Assembly: GCA_902500775.1 (NCBI GenBank)
Contig: CABVRZ010000028.1
Span: 1-58,100, forward strand
Direction of reading: 5' to 3'
DNA: 58,100 nucleotides
DNA from: an uncultured Nitrospira sp.
GTDB taxonomy: Bacteria > Nitrospirota > Nitrospiria > Nitrospirales > Nitrospiraceae
Shown here: piece by piece, positions 33,532 through 43,116 of the stretch
Position numbering within the stretch: the stretch's first letter is position 1
Layout of the letters: each line of letters opens with the position of its first letter
Notes under the pieces: generated by a model
The model's input: the letters and a program-made list of their open reading frames with translations, nothing else
Databases searched by the model: none
What the model was told of the DNA's origin: nothing
Position numbers and translations under genes: made by a program

Positions 33532-35133
33532 CTAGAAGAGCCCCCGAGTCACAGTAATTGTGTGCGTCGTTGTATTGATTCCATCCTGGGCGATCACCGT
33601 CATATCTATCGTGGTGCCAATCCCAAATTGTGGTGAGACTGTCATCTGGCCGGTTGGGGTGCCAGGTGCAGCAATCACCGTTCCTAACGAGGATAGGGTG
33701 GCATTGGGATCGGTCTTGGTTGCTGAAATAGTGACGCTGTCGACAAGGAGATCGATTGCCACGGTATAGTTCACGGTGTTGGAAGCAAAAGGGGGATCCA
33801 GTGAACCGACAGTCACATTCAAGCCTGCTAGTGTGCTATCGCTGGAGGCACGACGGTTAATGGTCACGGTATAAGTTTTAAAGGTTCCATTGGGTGCTGT
33901 GACGGTGATGGACATCGTTGTGGCAGTCCCCGGCATGCCGAGTGCGATAGACGCTTGACCGCTTGCTTGACCGGTTCCGGCTGACACCGAACCGGACATG
34001 ACTGCGTCCGGGTCAGCTTTGGTCGCAGACACGTCTACGTTAGCCACGTTGGTTGGTACATCCACTGTATAAGCCAGTTGGGCTGCAGTAAACGGAGGAC
34101 TGAGGGTGCCTGATGTCACGCTGAGAACTGACAAATTGTTGTTGCTCGAAGGAGCGGCTCGTGTGACTGTGATGGTGTAGGTTTTGATGCTGCCATTTTG
34201 GGCCGCCACATGAACAGAAACATCTTTTTGTGTTCCCGGCCCATCGAGCTGGATGGTGGCCTGCCCTTCATTGGGAACATCACCAGAGATCACGGCACTT
34301 GGATCGGCCTTGGTCGCTTCCAGAGTGATACTGGAGACCTTCGTCCCCACTTCTACGTTGTACCTCGTTTCTCCAGGGGAAAAAGTAGGAGACAGGGGTT
34401 GATCACCAGCACCAATCTTCACATGCAACCCCGATAGATTGTTGTTACTAGACGCCGCTCGGAGAACGGTGATGCGATAGGTCTTGCTGGTTTGATTGGG
34501 GGCGGTCACCGTGATCGACATGGTTTTGCTTGTTCCCGGCCCGTCAAGTTGGATGGTTGCACGGCCATCGCTGGGCAGATCACCCGACATCACGGCCTCC
34601 GGGTCGGATTTGGTTGCGGTGACAGTGACACTGGTGATGTTGGTGGCCACATCGACGGTGTAGGTCAGCTGGTCTGACGTAAATGCGGGGATTAAGGGGC
34701 CTGGAGTGACGGTCGTGGTCTTCAGATTGTTATCACCCGACAGCAGTCGAGTTACGTTGACCGCATAGGTGCTCTCTGTACCGGTTTGTGTGGTTAATAC
34801 GATGAGGACCGTCTTGGTTGATCCTGGTTGGCTGAGGGCGATGGTACGCTGTGTGGTGATAGTCCCGTCGATCGAGACCGTCACTGTGTTGTCCTGTGGA
34901 GTTGCTGTGATCGTGACGCTGGTAGCGGCCGTTGGGGTCTCGGCCGTGTAGCTCGTGGTATCGCTGGAAAATGTCGGCTGAAGGGTGCTTGGCGTGACGG
35001 TGAGGCTGGCTAGAGGGACATTGGGCTTATCCGAAATCGACGCAGAGTCCTTACAGCCGTAGGCAGTGAAACAGAGAACAACGAGGCAAAGAGCGACCCA
35101 ATCTGTCCTCGTCGTGGTCAAAATTGATTTCAT
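33532..35133 (-). CDS. Cadherin-like beta-sandwich lipoprotein (5 domains)
   Basis: About 533 aa. Signal peptide ends VLCFTAYGC, then KDSASISDKPNVPLASLTV, matching the mature start of the first and fourth paralogs. Five cadherin-like repeats with hallmark blocks such as ATKADPSAVISG and QLDGPGTSKTM. The ATG at 35133 begins MKSILTTTRTDW. Confidence 0.88.
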   Translation of the reverse strand: MKSILTTTRTDWVALCLVVLCFTAYGCKDSASISDKPNVPLASLTVTPSTLQPTFSSDTTSYTAETPTAATSVTITATPQDNTVTVSIDGTITTQRTIALSQPGSTKTVLIVLTTQTGTESTYAVNVTRLLSGDNNLKTTTVTPGPLIPAFTSDQLTYTVDVATNITSVTVTATKSDPEAVMSGDLPSDGRATIQLDGPGTSKTMSITVTAPNQTSKTYRITVLRAASSNNNLSGLHVKIGAGDQPLSPTFSPGETRYNVEVGTKVSSITLEATKADPSAVISGDVPNEGQATIQLDGPGTQKDVSVHVAAQNGSIKTYTITVTRAAPSSNNNLSVLSVTSGTLSPPFTAAQLAYTVDVPTNVANVDVSATKADPDAVMSGSVSAGTGQASGQASIALGMPGTATTMSITVTAPNGTFKTYTVTINRRASSDSTLAGLNVTVGSLDPPFASNTVNYTVAIDLLVDSVTISATKTDPNATLSSLGTVIAAPGTPTGQMTVSPQFGIGTTIDMTVIAQDGINTTTHTITVTRGLF

Positions 35134-35431
35134 GGCGGTATCGGAGATGGCCCTTTGCTGCACGAGGTAACCGGTTCATCTGTTTTGATGAATCCAAACC
35201 GCCAGCCACGAAATGTACCAGAGGGTTCAGATCGGCTCTCACGATGTTCCCAAATCGAACAGCGACTGATAGTTGATATAACTGATCTGACCGCTCGGGT
35301 CAACGGACGGGGCTACGAGAGATGGGGAGCGCGATGTCTGAGGATATTAGCGCCGTGATGCAGAAGGAGTGTCGGAGATGGGCAAACTACGTATGAGACG
35401 GGTCTGCCCAATCTGAAGCTCGTCCCACGGT

Positions 35432-36442
35432 CTATCTGCGAGATCGGATGATGATGCCATAAGTCTGGGTTGTCATGCCGTCCTGTGCGGTGATGTTCAG
35501 GTCCACTTCGGTGCGTCGTTCTCCGAGAGGGATGGAGACTTGTCCAGTGGGTGTCCCTGTCGCCGCGACCACGGAACCTAGGACGGACATCACGGCATTA
35601 GGATCCGACTTCGTTGCAGAGATGGTCACACTGTTCACGTTATTGGTCACGGTTACTCGGTAGGTCAGGATGTCTGGATTGAAGTCAGGATCCAATGAGC
35701 CAGGATTCACAGTCAAGTCAGAGAGGGACGCATCGCGCGAGGGTAGCACTCGGTTGACGGTGACGGTATAGCTCCTTGTGGTTCCATTCGGTGCCGTGAC
35801 GATGATCGAGACAACCTTGGTCGTCCCTGGTCCGTCGAGCTTGAGCGTCGCCCGCCCTTCGTTAGGCACATCACCCGAGAGCACGGCATTGGGATCAGAC
35901 TTGGTAGCCGAGACGGTCACCTCGGCGACAGTGGCGGCCACGTTCATTGTGTAGTCTTGAGTTCCCGGAGAAAAGGGAGGAGACAAGGTGCCTGGCAATA
36001 TCGTCAAACTCTTGAGGGTGTTGTCTCCGCCGCGGGTCGTCGCTCTGAGAGTAATGGTGTAGATCTTCGCTCTTCCATCGGAGGAGGTGACAGTCAGGGA
36101 GACATCTTTGGTCGATCCTGCCCCAGGGGCTTGAATCATTGCTTGACCAGTGGCTTGTCCTGCAGGGGCAGTGACTGCACCAGACAGCGTGTCATTCGGT
36201 TCAGACTTTGTTGCTGAAATGGTGACGTCCTGTATGCTGTTGGGCAAGTCGGCGCTGTAATGGGTCGTTTCGCTGGCGAACGATGGCTGGAGCGATGTGC
36301 CGGAGACTGAGAGACTGACCAGCTGGGGTCCTGGATCAACCGACCCAGTGTTTCTGCAGCCACTGACACCCAGACCGGCGGTTCCTAGCAGGAGGAGAGT
36401 GAAGGCAAGATATTTGGCAGAGATGGCGAAACGGTGTTTCAT
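35432..36442 (-). CDS. Cadherin-like beta-sandwich lipoprotein (3 domains)
   Basis: About 336 aa from the ATG at 36442 (MKHRFAISAKYLAF). Lipobox-like LGVSGC, mature start CRNTGSVDPGPQLVSLSVSG. Three cadherin-like repeats, the shortest member of the array. Upstream in-frame codons to 36610 look non-coding and are excluded. Confidence 0.86.
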   Translation of the reverse strand: MKHRFAISAKYLAFTLLLLGTAGLGVSGCRNTGSVDPGPQLVSLSVSGTSLQPSFASETTHYSADLPNSIQDVTISATKSEPNDTLSGAVTAPAGQATGQAMIQAPGAGSTKDVSLTVTSSDGRAKIYTITLRATTRGGDNTLKSLTILPGTLSPPFSPGTQDYTMNVAATVAEVTVSATKSDPNAVLSGDVPNEGRATLKLDGPGTTKVVSIIVTAPNGTTRSYTVTVNRVLPSRDASLSDLTVNPGSLDPDFNPDILTYRVTVTNNVNSVTISATKSDPNAVMSVLGSVVAATGTPTGQVSIPLGERRTEVDLNITAQDGMTTQTYGIIIRSRR

Positions 36443-36714
36443 GATGAACCTATGCCGTTCACTTGCTGGAAGTCCTAAAGAGCCTAGCCACCCGTGTGAA
36501 CCAACACGGGAGGTGCAGATCTTACGAAAGGGATTCCTGAGCGGTCTATCCCTACTTGTGTATGGATAAGCAGAGTGGGCACAGGGGCGCGCTGCACTGG
36601 TCTGGCTCATTCTTCAAGATCGGGATGTGAGGTGAAGGGTCGGTACGGAGCGCGCCTGCTGAGGGACGGCACTTGCAATTCAGTACATCTCTTCGTGAAC
36701 AGGTGAAGACCCAG

Positions 36715-38403
36715 CTAAGGGAATGGCGAAGGGGCTTGGTTCACCGTCACAAAGTAGGTTTTAAAGTTCCCAGCCGGTGCAGTGACAGTGATCCCCACCT
36801 GTGGTGGCGGTAGGAATATGAACAGAATGGTAGCTTGGCCGGTTGCGACTCCTATCCCGGGGTCGGGGACTGAACCAGAGAGGACAGCATTGGGATCGGA
36901 CTTGGTTGCAATGAGAGTTACCTCGAAGATCCCGAATGGTACTTCCACTGCATAGCTCACGAGATTCGGATCAAACGCTGGAGTTAAGTTCAGAGGGATA
37001 GTGCCCGCAGTCAGACTCAACCCCGAAAGATTGTTGTCGTCTGATGCTGCACGGTTTACTCGGATAGTGTACGTCCTCGGGGCGCCACCACTCTGAGCAG
37101 TTACAACAATTGAAATCACAGTCGGGGTCCCCGGCCCACCGAGTGGGAAAGGTTCTTGTCCTGATAAGGTACCAGCAGGGACGGTGAGGGAACCGATCAG
37201 CATCACGGCATTTCGATCAGACTTAGTTGCCAAGACGATGACTTCAGTGACAGCAGTAGCTACGTTCACCGTGTAATCGAGAGTACTTGCGCTAAAACCA
37301 GGATTCAATGTCTGCTCGATGCTATTCGCCGTTACCGTTAAAGCTGACAGCGTGTCATCAGTCGATGCAGCCCGAATCACGGTAACAGTATACGTTTTGG
37401 GGTTCCCATTCTGGGCGGTGACTGTAATGGAGATGGGTGTAGGGTTCCCTGGGCCGCCGAGTGGAATGTTGAGTACTGACCCCGATGCTGTTCCGGCTGG
37501 GACCGTGACGCTGCCGATAGCCATCACGGCATTGATGTCGGATTTAGTTGCCGTGACATCCACACGATTGACGTTCGTCGCCACATTGACGGTGTAGCTG
37601 AGAGTGCTTGGATTGAAGCCAGGGGGAGGGAGAGGGCCGGGCGGCGTGACCGTCAATGCCGACAGGTTGTTGTCTCCTGAGGGTCGTTTAATAGATAGGT
37701 TGTAAGTTTTTTTGTTGCCGTTTGGTGCAGTCACCTCGATCGTCACGGGTGTGATAGTCCCGGGGGCGCCGAGTGTAATGGACGCTTGTCCAGGATTTGT
37801 CCCTGCTGGTATAGGCACAGCCCCGATGAGCATTGCCGCATTCGGATCGGACTTGGTTGCCGTGATAGTGACGCTGCCAACGTTCGTTCCCACCTCCAGA
37901 CTGTAGTCTAAATGGTTGGTATCAAACCCGGGAACTAAAGACTGAGCTACAGTACCTGCCCTCACGCTCAATGCTGACAGGTTGTTATCACCCGATAACA
38001 GTCTTGTCACGATGACGGTGTAAGTCGTCTCAAGCCCATTCTGGGATGATGATACAACGATACGAATTGTGGTGCTCGATCCTGGTGCCCCGAGCGGCAC
38101 GGACCGCGCCTGTCCGGAGATTGTCACAGCCCCATCAATGGTCAAGGTTGTTGCGGTGTCTTGCGGCGTGGCGGTCACTGTAACGGTGGCAGCACCTGTC
38201 GGGGCGTCGACCGTATAGGTGGTGGTATTGCTAGAAAACACAGGCAGTAGAGTGCCGGGAGTTACCGTGAGATTGGACAGGGGAACTTCTACGGTCTGCT
38301 CAGAAATCGAGGCGCTATCCCGGCAGCCAAAGGTACTCAACCCTATAGTGGTGACAAGGAGCGTAGCACAACCGAAACGCGTAAGGGTCAGAAGGTATTT
38401 CAT
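36715..38403 (-). CDS. Cadherin-like beta-sandwich lipoprotein (5 domains)
   Basis: Protein of 562 aa. Signal peptide MKYLLTLTRFGCATLLVTTI, then STFGC and mature CRDSASISEQTVEVPLSNLT, nearly the same mature start as the paralog at 31965-33326. Five repeats with DNA-level similarity between their linkers (NNLSALTVT). Confidence 0.9.
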   Translation of the reverse strand: MKYLLTLTRFGCATLLVTTIGLSTFGCRDSASISEQTVEVPLSNLTVTPGTLLPVFSSNTTTYTVDAPTGAATVTVTATPQDTATTLTIDGAVTISGQARSVPLGAPGSSTTIRIVVSSSQNGLETTYTVIVTRLLSGDNNLSALSVRAGTVAQSLVPGFDTNHLDYSLEVGTNVGSVTITATKSDPNAAMLIGAVPIPAGTNPGQASITLGAPGTITPVTIEVTAPNGNKKTYNLSIKRPSGDNNLSALTVTPPGPLPPPGFNPSTLSYTVNVATNVNRVDVTATKSDINAVMAIGSVTVPAGTASGSVLNIPLGGPGNPTPISITVTAQNGNPKTYTVTVIRAASTDDTLSALTVTANSIEQTLNPGFSASTLDYTVNVATAVTEVIVLATKSDRNAVMLIGSLTVPAGTLSGQEPFPLGGPGTPTVISIVVTAQSGGAPRTYTIRVNRAASDDNNLSGLSLTAGTIPLNLTPAFDPNLVSYAVEVPFGIFEVTLIATKSDPNAVLSGSVPDPGIGVATGQATILFIFLPPPQVGITVTAPAGNFKTYFVTVNQAPSPFP

Positions 38404-38823
38404 AGTGATACCGATGGCTTCCTCTTGCTACAGGAATCTTTGGGCGATTAGATCTTGCCAACCGCGAAGAACGGGCTCCAGATGCTAGGAGATGGCGGGA
38501 AAATGATCTAGATCTACAAAAGTAAGGGAGTACAAGACGAAAGTGGGGGCGGTGCGTGTTGCTGAGGTTATCGTCGAGATTGGATTATGTGAACCATGCG
38601 GAAATATGCCAGGGAGTCAGTTGATCCTGAGGGCATATACAACAGCAAGCGAAACGCAGACCGACAGTTAACCATTGTGGGTTTGAGACTCTCCAAGGAA
38701 ATGATCCATCAGTAAAGTTGGTCGGATAACTTCTTGCACTGATTCAGAGTGAAGCAGAGCGGCATACCGTCTGGACTACCCTGTGGCCGGCGTGATTCCG
38801 CGCCACAGGGTGGCCAAGCTGAA
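38404..38823. other. Intergenic region in lipoprotein array
   Basis: About 420 bp between two paralogs, much longer than other gaps in the array. Apart from the hairpin at 38778-38811 nothing recognisable is seen. A promoter for the downstream paralog (38403) probably lies here. Confidence 0.35.
38778..38811 (-). terminator. Hairpin downstream of the largest lipoprotein gene
   Basis: Perfect 9-bp arms ACCCTGTGG (38778-38786) and CCACAGGGT (38803-38811) lie just past the stop at 38824 on the transcribed strand. No T-tract follows, so it may be a stability hairpin rather than a full intrinsic terminator. Confidence 0.5.
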
Positions 38824-41364
38824 CTACCGTACAGGGGCAGTAGAATCGATGGTCACATCCAAAGGTGGACTTGGGTCAGACTCACCTCCAGCATTAGTCA
38901 GCGTATAAGTAATTGTGTGCGACCCGTCAGCCAGATCTACTGACGGCCTGAGAGTGGTGGTCCCAGGAGCAAACGTATACTTGGTCGTACCCACATAGAG
39001 GCTCGGGGTTCCTGCTGTGGGCGGAGGTATCGTGAATCTTGGTCTCCTGACGTTGGTGACGTTGTCCGTATTGCTAGTCCCAGGGGCGCAGAGAGTTGAG
39101 CCAAGAAGCGGAGGACAGGAATCATCTGCCTCTAACAGATCTGGAGCGGTCCCTGGTGGAAGCGGCTTTGCCACCGGTGCTGCCCGATTGATGGTGATAG
39201 CATAGGCCTTCTGGATTCCGTTTGCGGCGATGACTATGATCGATACCACTTTGCTGGTTCCTGGCCCATCCAGCTGAATAGTTGCTTGTCCGTTATTAGG
39301 CAGGTCACCAGAGATCACGGCATTCGGATCTGCTTTTGTTGCGGCGACAGTGACGCTTGAGATGTCGCTTGTCACATCCATCGAGTAGGCCAATGTGTCA
39401 GGAGCAAAGACAGGAGTCAAGTTGCCTCCTGATAACGATAGTGCCGACAAGTTGTTGTCACTCGATGCTGCCGCTCGGGTTATGTTGATGGCGTAGGATT
39501 TTTGAGTTCCGTTGGGGGCGGTGACTATGATCGATACCACTCTGCTGGTTCCTGGTCCGTCCAGTTGAATGGTCGCTTGTCCACTATTGGGCAGGTCCCC
39601 AGAGATCCCAGCGTTCGAGTCCGCTTTTGTTGCAGTCACTCTGACGCTGTCTACATTCGCTGGCACGTTGACCGTATAAGCTAACGTGTTTGCGTCAAAT
39701 GATGGAGTCAAGGTTTGGGTCACGTTACCAACGCGCACCCTCAACGCCGACAGGTTGTTGTCGCTTGATGGCACTGCACGATTGACGTTGATCGAGTAGG
39801 TTTTCTGGTTGCCGTTCTGTGCGATCGCCAGAATATTGATAATGGTGCTCGAACCAGGTCCGTTCAATGTGACGCTTTGGGGTTGTCCGGACGTGGCAAC
39901 TTGCCCATTCACCTGCAGGCTGGCAGCAGAATCTCGCAGGCGCGGTGTGACCGTCAGACTGGTGGCATCGCTGTTTACATCCACCGTGTAATTTAAGGTA
40001 TTTGCGTTAAATGTGGGATTCAAGGCACCTGGAGTAACGGTTAAACTCTGCAGATTGTTGTTGCCGCCGAGGGCGGCGCGGTGAACGTTTACCGTGTAGA
40101 TCTTTTGTGTGCTATTGGGGGCGGTCACTACGATATTAATTGAAGTATCCGAGCCTGCCCCATTCAAGGTAATGGCTCGGCCTTGGCCGGAAGTTGCGGC
40201 TTGTCCATTCACTGTGATCGTCGCATTGGGATCCTGCCGAGTGGGCGTGACCGTGACGCTCGACACGCTGCTTGTCACGTCCGCTGTGTAGTTCGTTGTG
40301 TTTACGCTAAAGGTAGGAGCAAGGTCGCCTGGTGAAACAGTCAACGCAGACAGATTATTGTTTCCACCAAGGGCAGCACGTACTACATTTACAGAGTAGG
40401 GTTTCGGGGTCCCGTTCTGTGCAATCACAATAATACTGATAACGGTACTCGAGCCTGGCCCACTCAATGTGATGGCTTGAGACTGTTGCCCGGACGTGAC
40501 AGCCTGCCCATTTACGGTAAGGGTCGCCGTGGAGTCTGCCACGGTTGGCCGTACCCTCACGCTGTCTACACCACTGCCCACATTCACCGTGTAGCCGGTT
40601 GTGCCTGCCCTAAAGTCAGGGTTTAAGCTCCCTGATGAGATGACAAGTCCTCGCAAGTTGTTGTTGTTTGACGGCCCACGACTCACGTCAACCGTATAGG
40701 ATTGTGTGCTTCCATTCAGAGCCGTAATGGTGGTGGTGATCGTTGTGGTCTGGCCACCGCCATTGAGATCAATGGTGCGTGGTTGACCAGAGAGCGCTGG
40801 TTGTCCATTCACGGTCATAGTCGCAGCAGGATCTGAGAGGGTAGGGGTGATCGTTACACTTCCGATGGTATTGCCGACGCTGACCGTATACCGTGTTGAG
40901 CTATTCTCGAATTCGGGAGCGAGGGTTCCTGGTGAAACGGTCAAGCTTGCTAACGAATTGTTCCCTGCCAGGCTGGCTCGTTTGACTTGAACAGAGTAGG
41001 ACTTTGACGTGCCGCCCGTGCCTGTTTCTGTCACGACGATGTTGACGGATTTCTCTGCCCCCGGCGAGTCCAGAGTCACGGTTTGGCTTGATATCTGCTG
41101 GTTGTCGATCCGTATCGTATCTCCCGAGACTCTTGGGGTTGCAGTAATGGTTGTACTTGAGACATCCGTGGGGAGCTGGACGGTGTAACTAGTTACCGCA
41201 GGGGAAAAAGGCGGTTGTAGATCTCCTGGGGATACCGACAGACCTCCAAGCTCCGCCGGTTGCGTTGCCGTTCCTGTGTCCCCACAGCCGTAGGTACTCA
41301 AGCCCAATAAGACCAAGATCAGTCCAACGAGAGATCGCCCGGTACGGATGCGTGGATGCGTCAT
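38824..41364 (-). CDS. Cadherin-like beta-sandwich lipoprotein (7 domains plus Ig-like C-terminus)
   Basis: About 846 aa, the largest paralog. Signal peptide with lipobox-like LSTYGC, mature CGDTGTATQPAELGGLSVSP. Seven cadherin-like repeats, several carrying LTVNGQ and SGQxQxITLxGxG blocks not seen in the smaller paralogs. The C-terminus (about 110 aa, DLLEADDSCPPLLGSTLCAP onward) adds an Ig-like domain with two Cys and ends GGESDPSPPLDVTIDSTAPV, a typical bacterial Ig-like edge. First of the array downstream of the DUF4340 gene. Confidence 0.88.
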   Translation of the reverse strand: MTHPRIRTGRSLVGLILVLLGLSTYGCGDTGTATQPAELGGLSVSPGDLQPPFSPAVTSYTVQLPTDVSSTTITATPRVSGDTIRIDNQQISSQTVTLDSPGAEKSVNIVVTETGTGGTSKSYSVQVKRASLAGNNSLASLTVSPGTLAPEFENSSTRYTVSVGNTIGSVTITPTLSDPAATMTVNGQPALSGQPRTIDLNGGGQTTTITTTITALNGSTQSYTVDVSRGPSNNNNLRGLVISSGSLNPDFRAGTTGYTVNVGSGVDSVRVRPTVADSTATLTVNGQAVTSGQQSQAITLSGPGSSTVISIIVIAQNGTPKPYSVNVVRAALGGNNNLSALTVSPGDLAPTFSVNTTNYTADVTSSVSSVTVTPTRQDPNATITVNGQAATSGQGRAITLNGAGSDTSINIVVTAPNSTQKIYTVNVHRAALGGNNNLQSLTVTPGALNPTFNANTLNYTVDVNSDATSLTVTPRLRDSAASLQVNGQVATSGQPQSVTLNGPGSSTIINILAIAQNGNQKTYSINVNRAVPSSDNNLSALRVRVGNVTQTLTPSFDANTLAYTVNVPANVDSVRVTATKADSNAGISGDLPNSGQATIQLDGPGTSRVVSIIVTAPNGTQKSYAINITRAAASSDNNLSALSLSGGNLTPVFAPDTLAYSMDVTSDISSVTVAATKADPNAVISGDLPNNGQATIQLDGPGTSKVVSIIVIAANGIQKAYAITINRAAPVAKPLPPGTAPDLLEADDSCPPLLGSTLCAPGTSNTDNVTNVRRPRFTIPPPTAGTPSLYVGTTKYTFAPGTTTLRPSVDLADGSHTITYTLTNAGGESDPSPPLDVTIDSTAPVR

Positions 41365-41590
41365 GGTGGAGCCGCTCACTTTCTGTTGGGGTCGATCGTT
41401 AAGGATGTGTCTGGCCACGTATTGTGAACCCAAGCCGTGGAGTTTATGGATAACGAGACGACTCGACTTTCGTCGGGCACCAGTTCGATGTCTCGATGGG
41501 TACGGAGTGAACGTATAGCGGAATTGTACTAGTTGGGTCAAGTACCTCATTCAGGTACTTAGATAGTATGGCTAACAGATAGGATCGAAG

Positions 41591-42970
41591 TTAATGCCGT
41601 GATGGCGTTCCAGCCGGTACTTTGCCAAGTAGCTCGGTCTTGGAAGGAATCTGGCTCAGGAGATCCGGGCGTACCTGAAACAAACCTGAGATCCGCTGGC
41701 CGGTCGCATAGAGCAGATTTCCCGACTGACTGCCCAACGTCAGTTTCCCTGTAGCCTTGCTGTCCTTCGCGGTGGCGACAAACTCTGCGGCTGGAGACAA
41801 GAGTCCGTAGGGGGCAAGTGGGGCGGAGTGTTTCATGACCCGTTCTTCCGCTGGTAGATTGGCCACCCGACTGACGAACAGGTCTGCTACCTCTTGGCTG
41901 ACCTTCTCCATGGGCTGGTCTTCCAGGACCCATTCACCACTCTGGTTAATCAAGACATACTCGTGATCCCGGGTCTTGACCGATAGCATGGCCACGTCCG
42001 TGTAGTCGAGACCGAAGAGTCGTTTATCCTGAAGATTGAAGAGGTCTTTCGTCAGATCCCTGATCAGTCCCGGATTGATGCGGTAGAGCGGGGCGTCTGG
42101 TGCAGTTTCTGCGATCGCTTCGCCTTTCTGCGGGTCCGGCTGGTAGAGCCTGACTGATTGATCGCCGGCGACGGTATGCAGCGTGACTTTTACTCTCGGT
42201 GTCGTCAAGGTCTTGGCGATAGTATCTCGTTCAGGACCGGGGTCGATGATACCGAGCGCCTTCAGATCTTCCAGGCGGAACATCAATGCCCGAACTTCGT
42301 TCTGATCCGCTTCAGCTTCGATCGGATACCGGATCTTCCACGAAGGTTTGGGTTTATCCTTCGCCATGTTGTAGATCACCATTTCGGTTGTCGGATAGGT
42401 CAAGCGAACTCGTTCGATATCATTCTGAACGAACTTCAACAGCTCCTTCCGTCGAAAGGTCATCAAGGACTTGTTTACGAAATCTTTCGGCGCGAGACTT
42501 GTTAGGAGGATCCGGTGGTCCGACTTCCTCAAGACGTAGAGAGTATTCGAGAGAGGACCACTGTCGCCGATGGAAAAGGTTTCCTGTCGGGCGCCGGCAG
42601 TCACCGTGATGGTAGTAACGGGTGGTTCAAGGCCGAATGGCCCCAGTTGCGTGGGTTGATCTTCCAGAGTTCTGGTGACGGTTCCGGTTACAAGGGCGCG
42701 AACGAGGGCTTGCACCTCACGTGCATCTGCCTCGGTCCGAAGTGGAGCCACGATGGACCACTTCCCTGGTTCGGTCAGCTTGATGTCGATCGGGCCCTGA
42801 GCGGTTGTGACGGAGAGACTGGTGATAGCAGTTTCTGGGAACGGCAGGAGCTGCTTTTGTGTCGTCTCCTGTTGTTCCTCTTGGTGCTTGGCGGGAAACT
42901 CAACCAGGTAGAGGTAACCACCCAGACCAGCCAGGATCACCAGCATCAGGAGTGTAGGCCAATAACGCAT
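41591..42970 (-). CDS. DUF4340-domain membrane-anchored protein
   Basis: Protein of 459 aa with one N-terminal transmembrane helix (YWPTLLMLVILAGLGGYLYL) and a long periplasmic part of repeated DUF4340 units (ITSLSVTTAQGPIDIKLTEP, LFGLDYTDVAMLSVKTRDHE). DUF4340 proteins are habitually encoded with GldG-like ABC genes, as here. Encoded downstream of gldG on the same strand; an intergenic palindromic element separates them. Confidence 0.87.
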   Translation of the reverse strand: MRYWPTLLMLVILAGLGGYLYLVEFPAKHQEEQQETTQKQLLPFPETAITSLSVTTAQGPIDIKLTEPGKWSIVAPLRTEADAREVQALVRALVTGTVTRTLEDQPTQLGPFGLEPPVTTITVTAGARQETFSIGDSGPLSNTLYVLRKSDHRILLTSLAPKDFVNKSLMTFRRKELLKFVQNDIERVRLTYPTTEMVIYNMAKDKPKPSWKIRYPIEAEADQNEVRALMFRLEDLKALGIIDPGPERDTIAKTLTTPRVKVTLHTVAGDQSVRLYQPDPQKGEAIAETAPDAPLYRINPGLIRDLTKDLFNLQDKRLFGLDYTDVAMLSVKTRDHEYVLINQSGEWVLEDQPMEKVSQEVADLFVSRVANLPAEERVMKHSAPLAPYGLLSPAAEFVATAKDSKATGKLTLGSQSGNLLYATGQRISGLFQVRPDLLSQIPSKTELLGKVPAGTPSRH

Positions 42971-42973
42971 ATC

Positions 42974-43087
42974 AGGATGGTAAAAATGACTGCCGGCTGC
43001 GTTCTCGCATCATCAACGTACTCCCGAGAGTATGCCTCGGTCCTTCACTCGTTGCGGCCTTGCTGGACAGCCATTTTGACTATCCTG
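42974..43087. repeat. Palindromic MITE-like intergenic element, copy B
   Basis: About 114 bp just upstream of the DUF4340 ATG. Left end AGGATGGTAAAAATGAC; right end CCATTTTGACTATCCT, with arm changes that keep pairing. Core GGCTGCGTTCTCGCATC and CTCGTTGCGGCCTTGCTGG as in copies A and C. Confidence 0.75.
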
Positions 43088-43116
43088 CAGCGAAGAAGGT
43101 ATGGAGCGAAGGGCCA

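Noticed and set aside
31965..41550. Regularly recurring short DNA words, resembling a CRISPR or tandem-repeat array
   Set aside because: The words recur about every 270-300 bp, are imperfect and stay in one reading frame; they encode repeated protein domains. No array of short repeats and spacers and no cas genes exist in the window.
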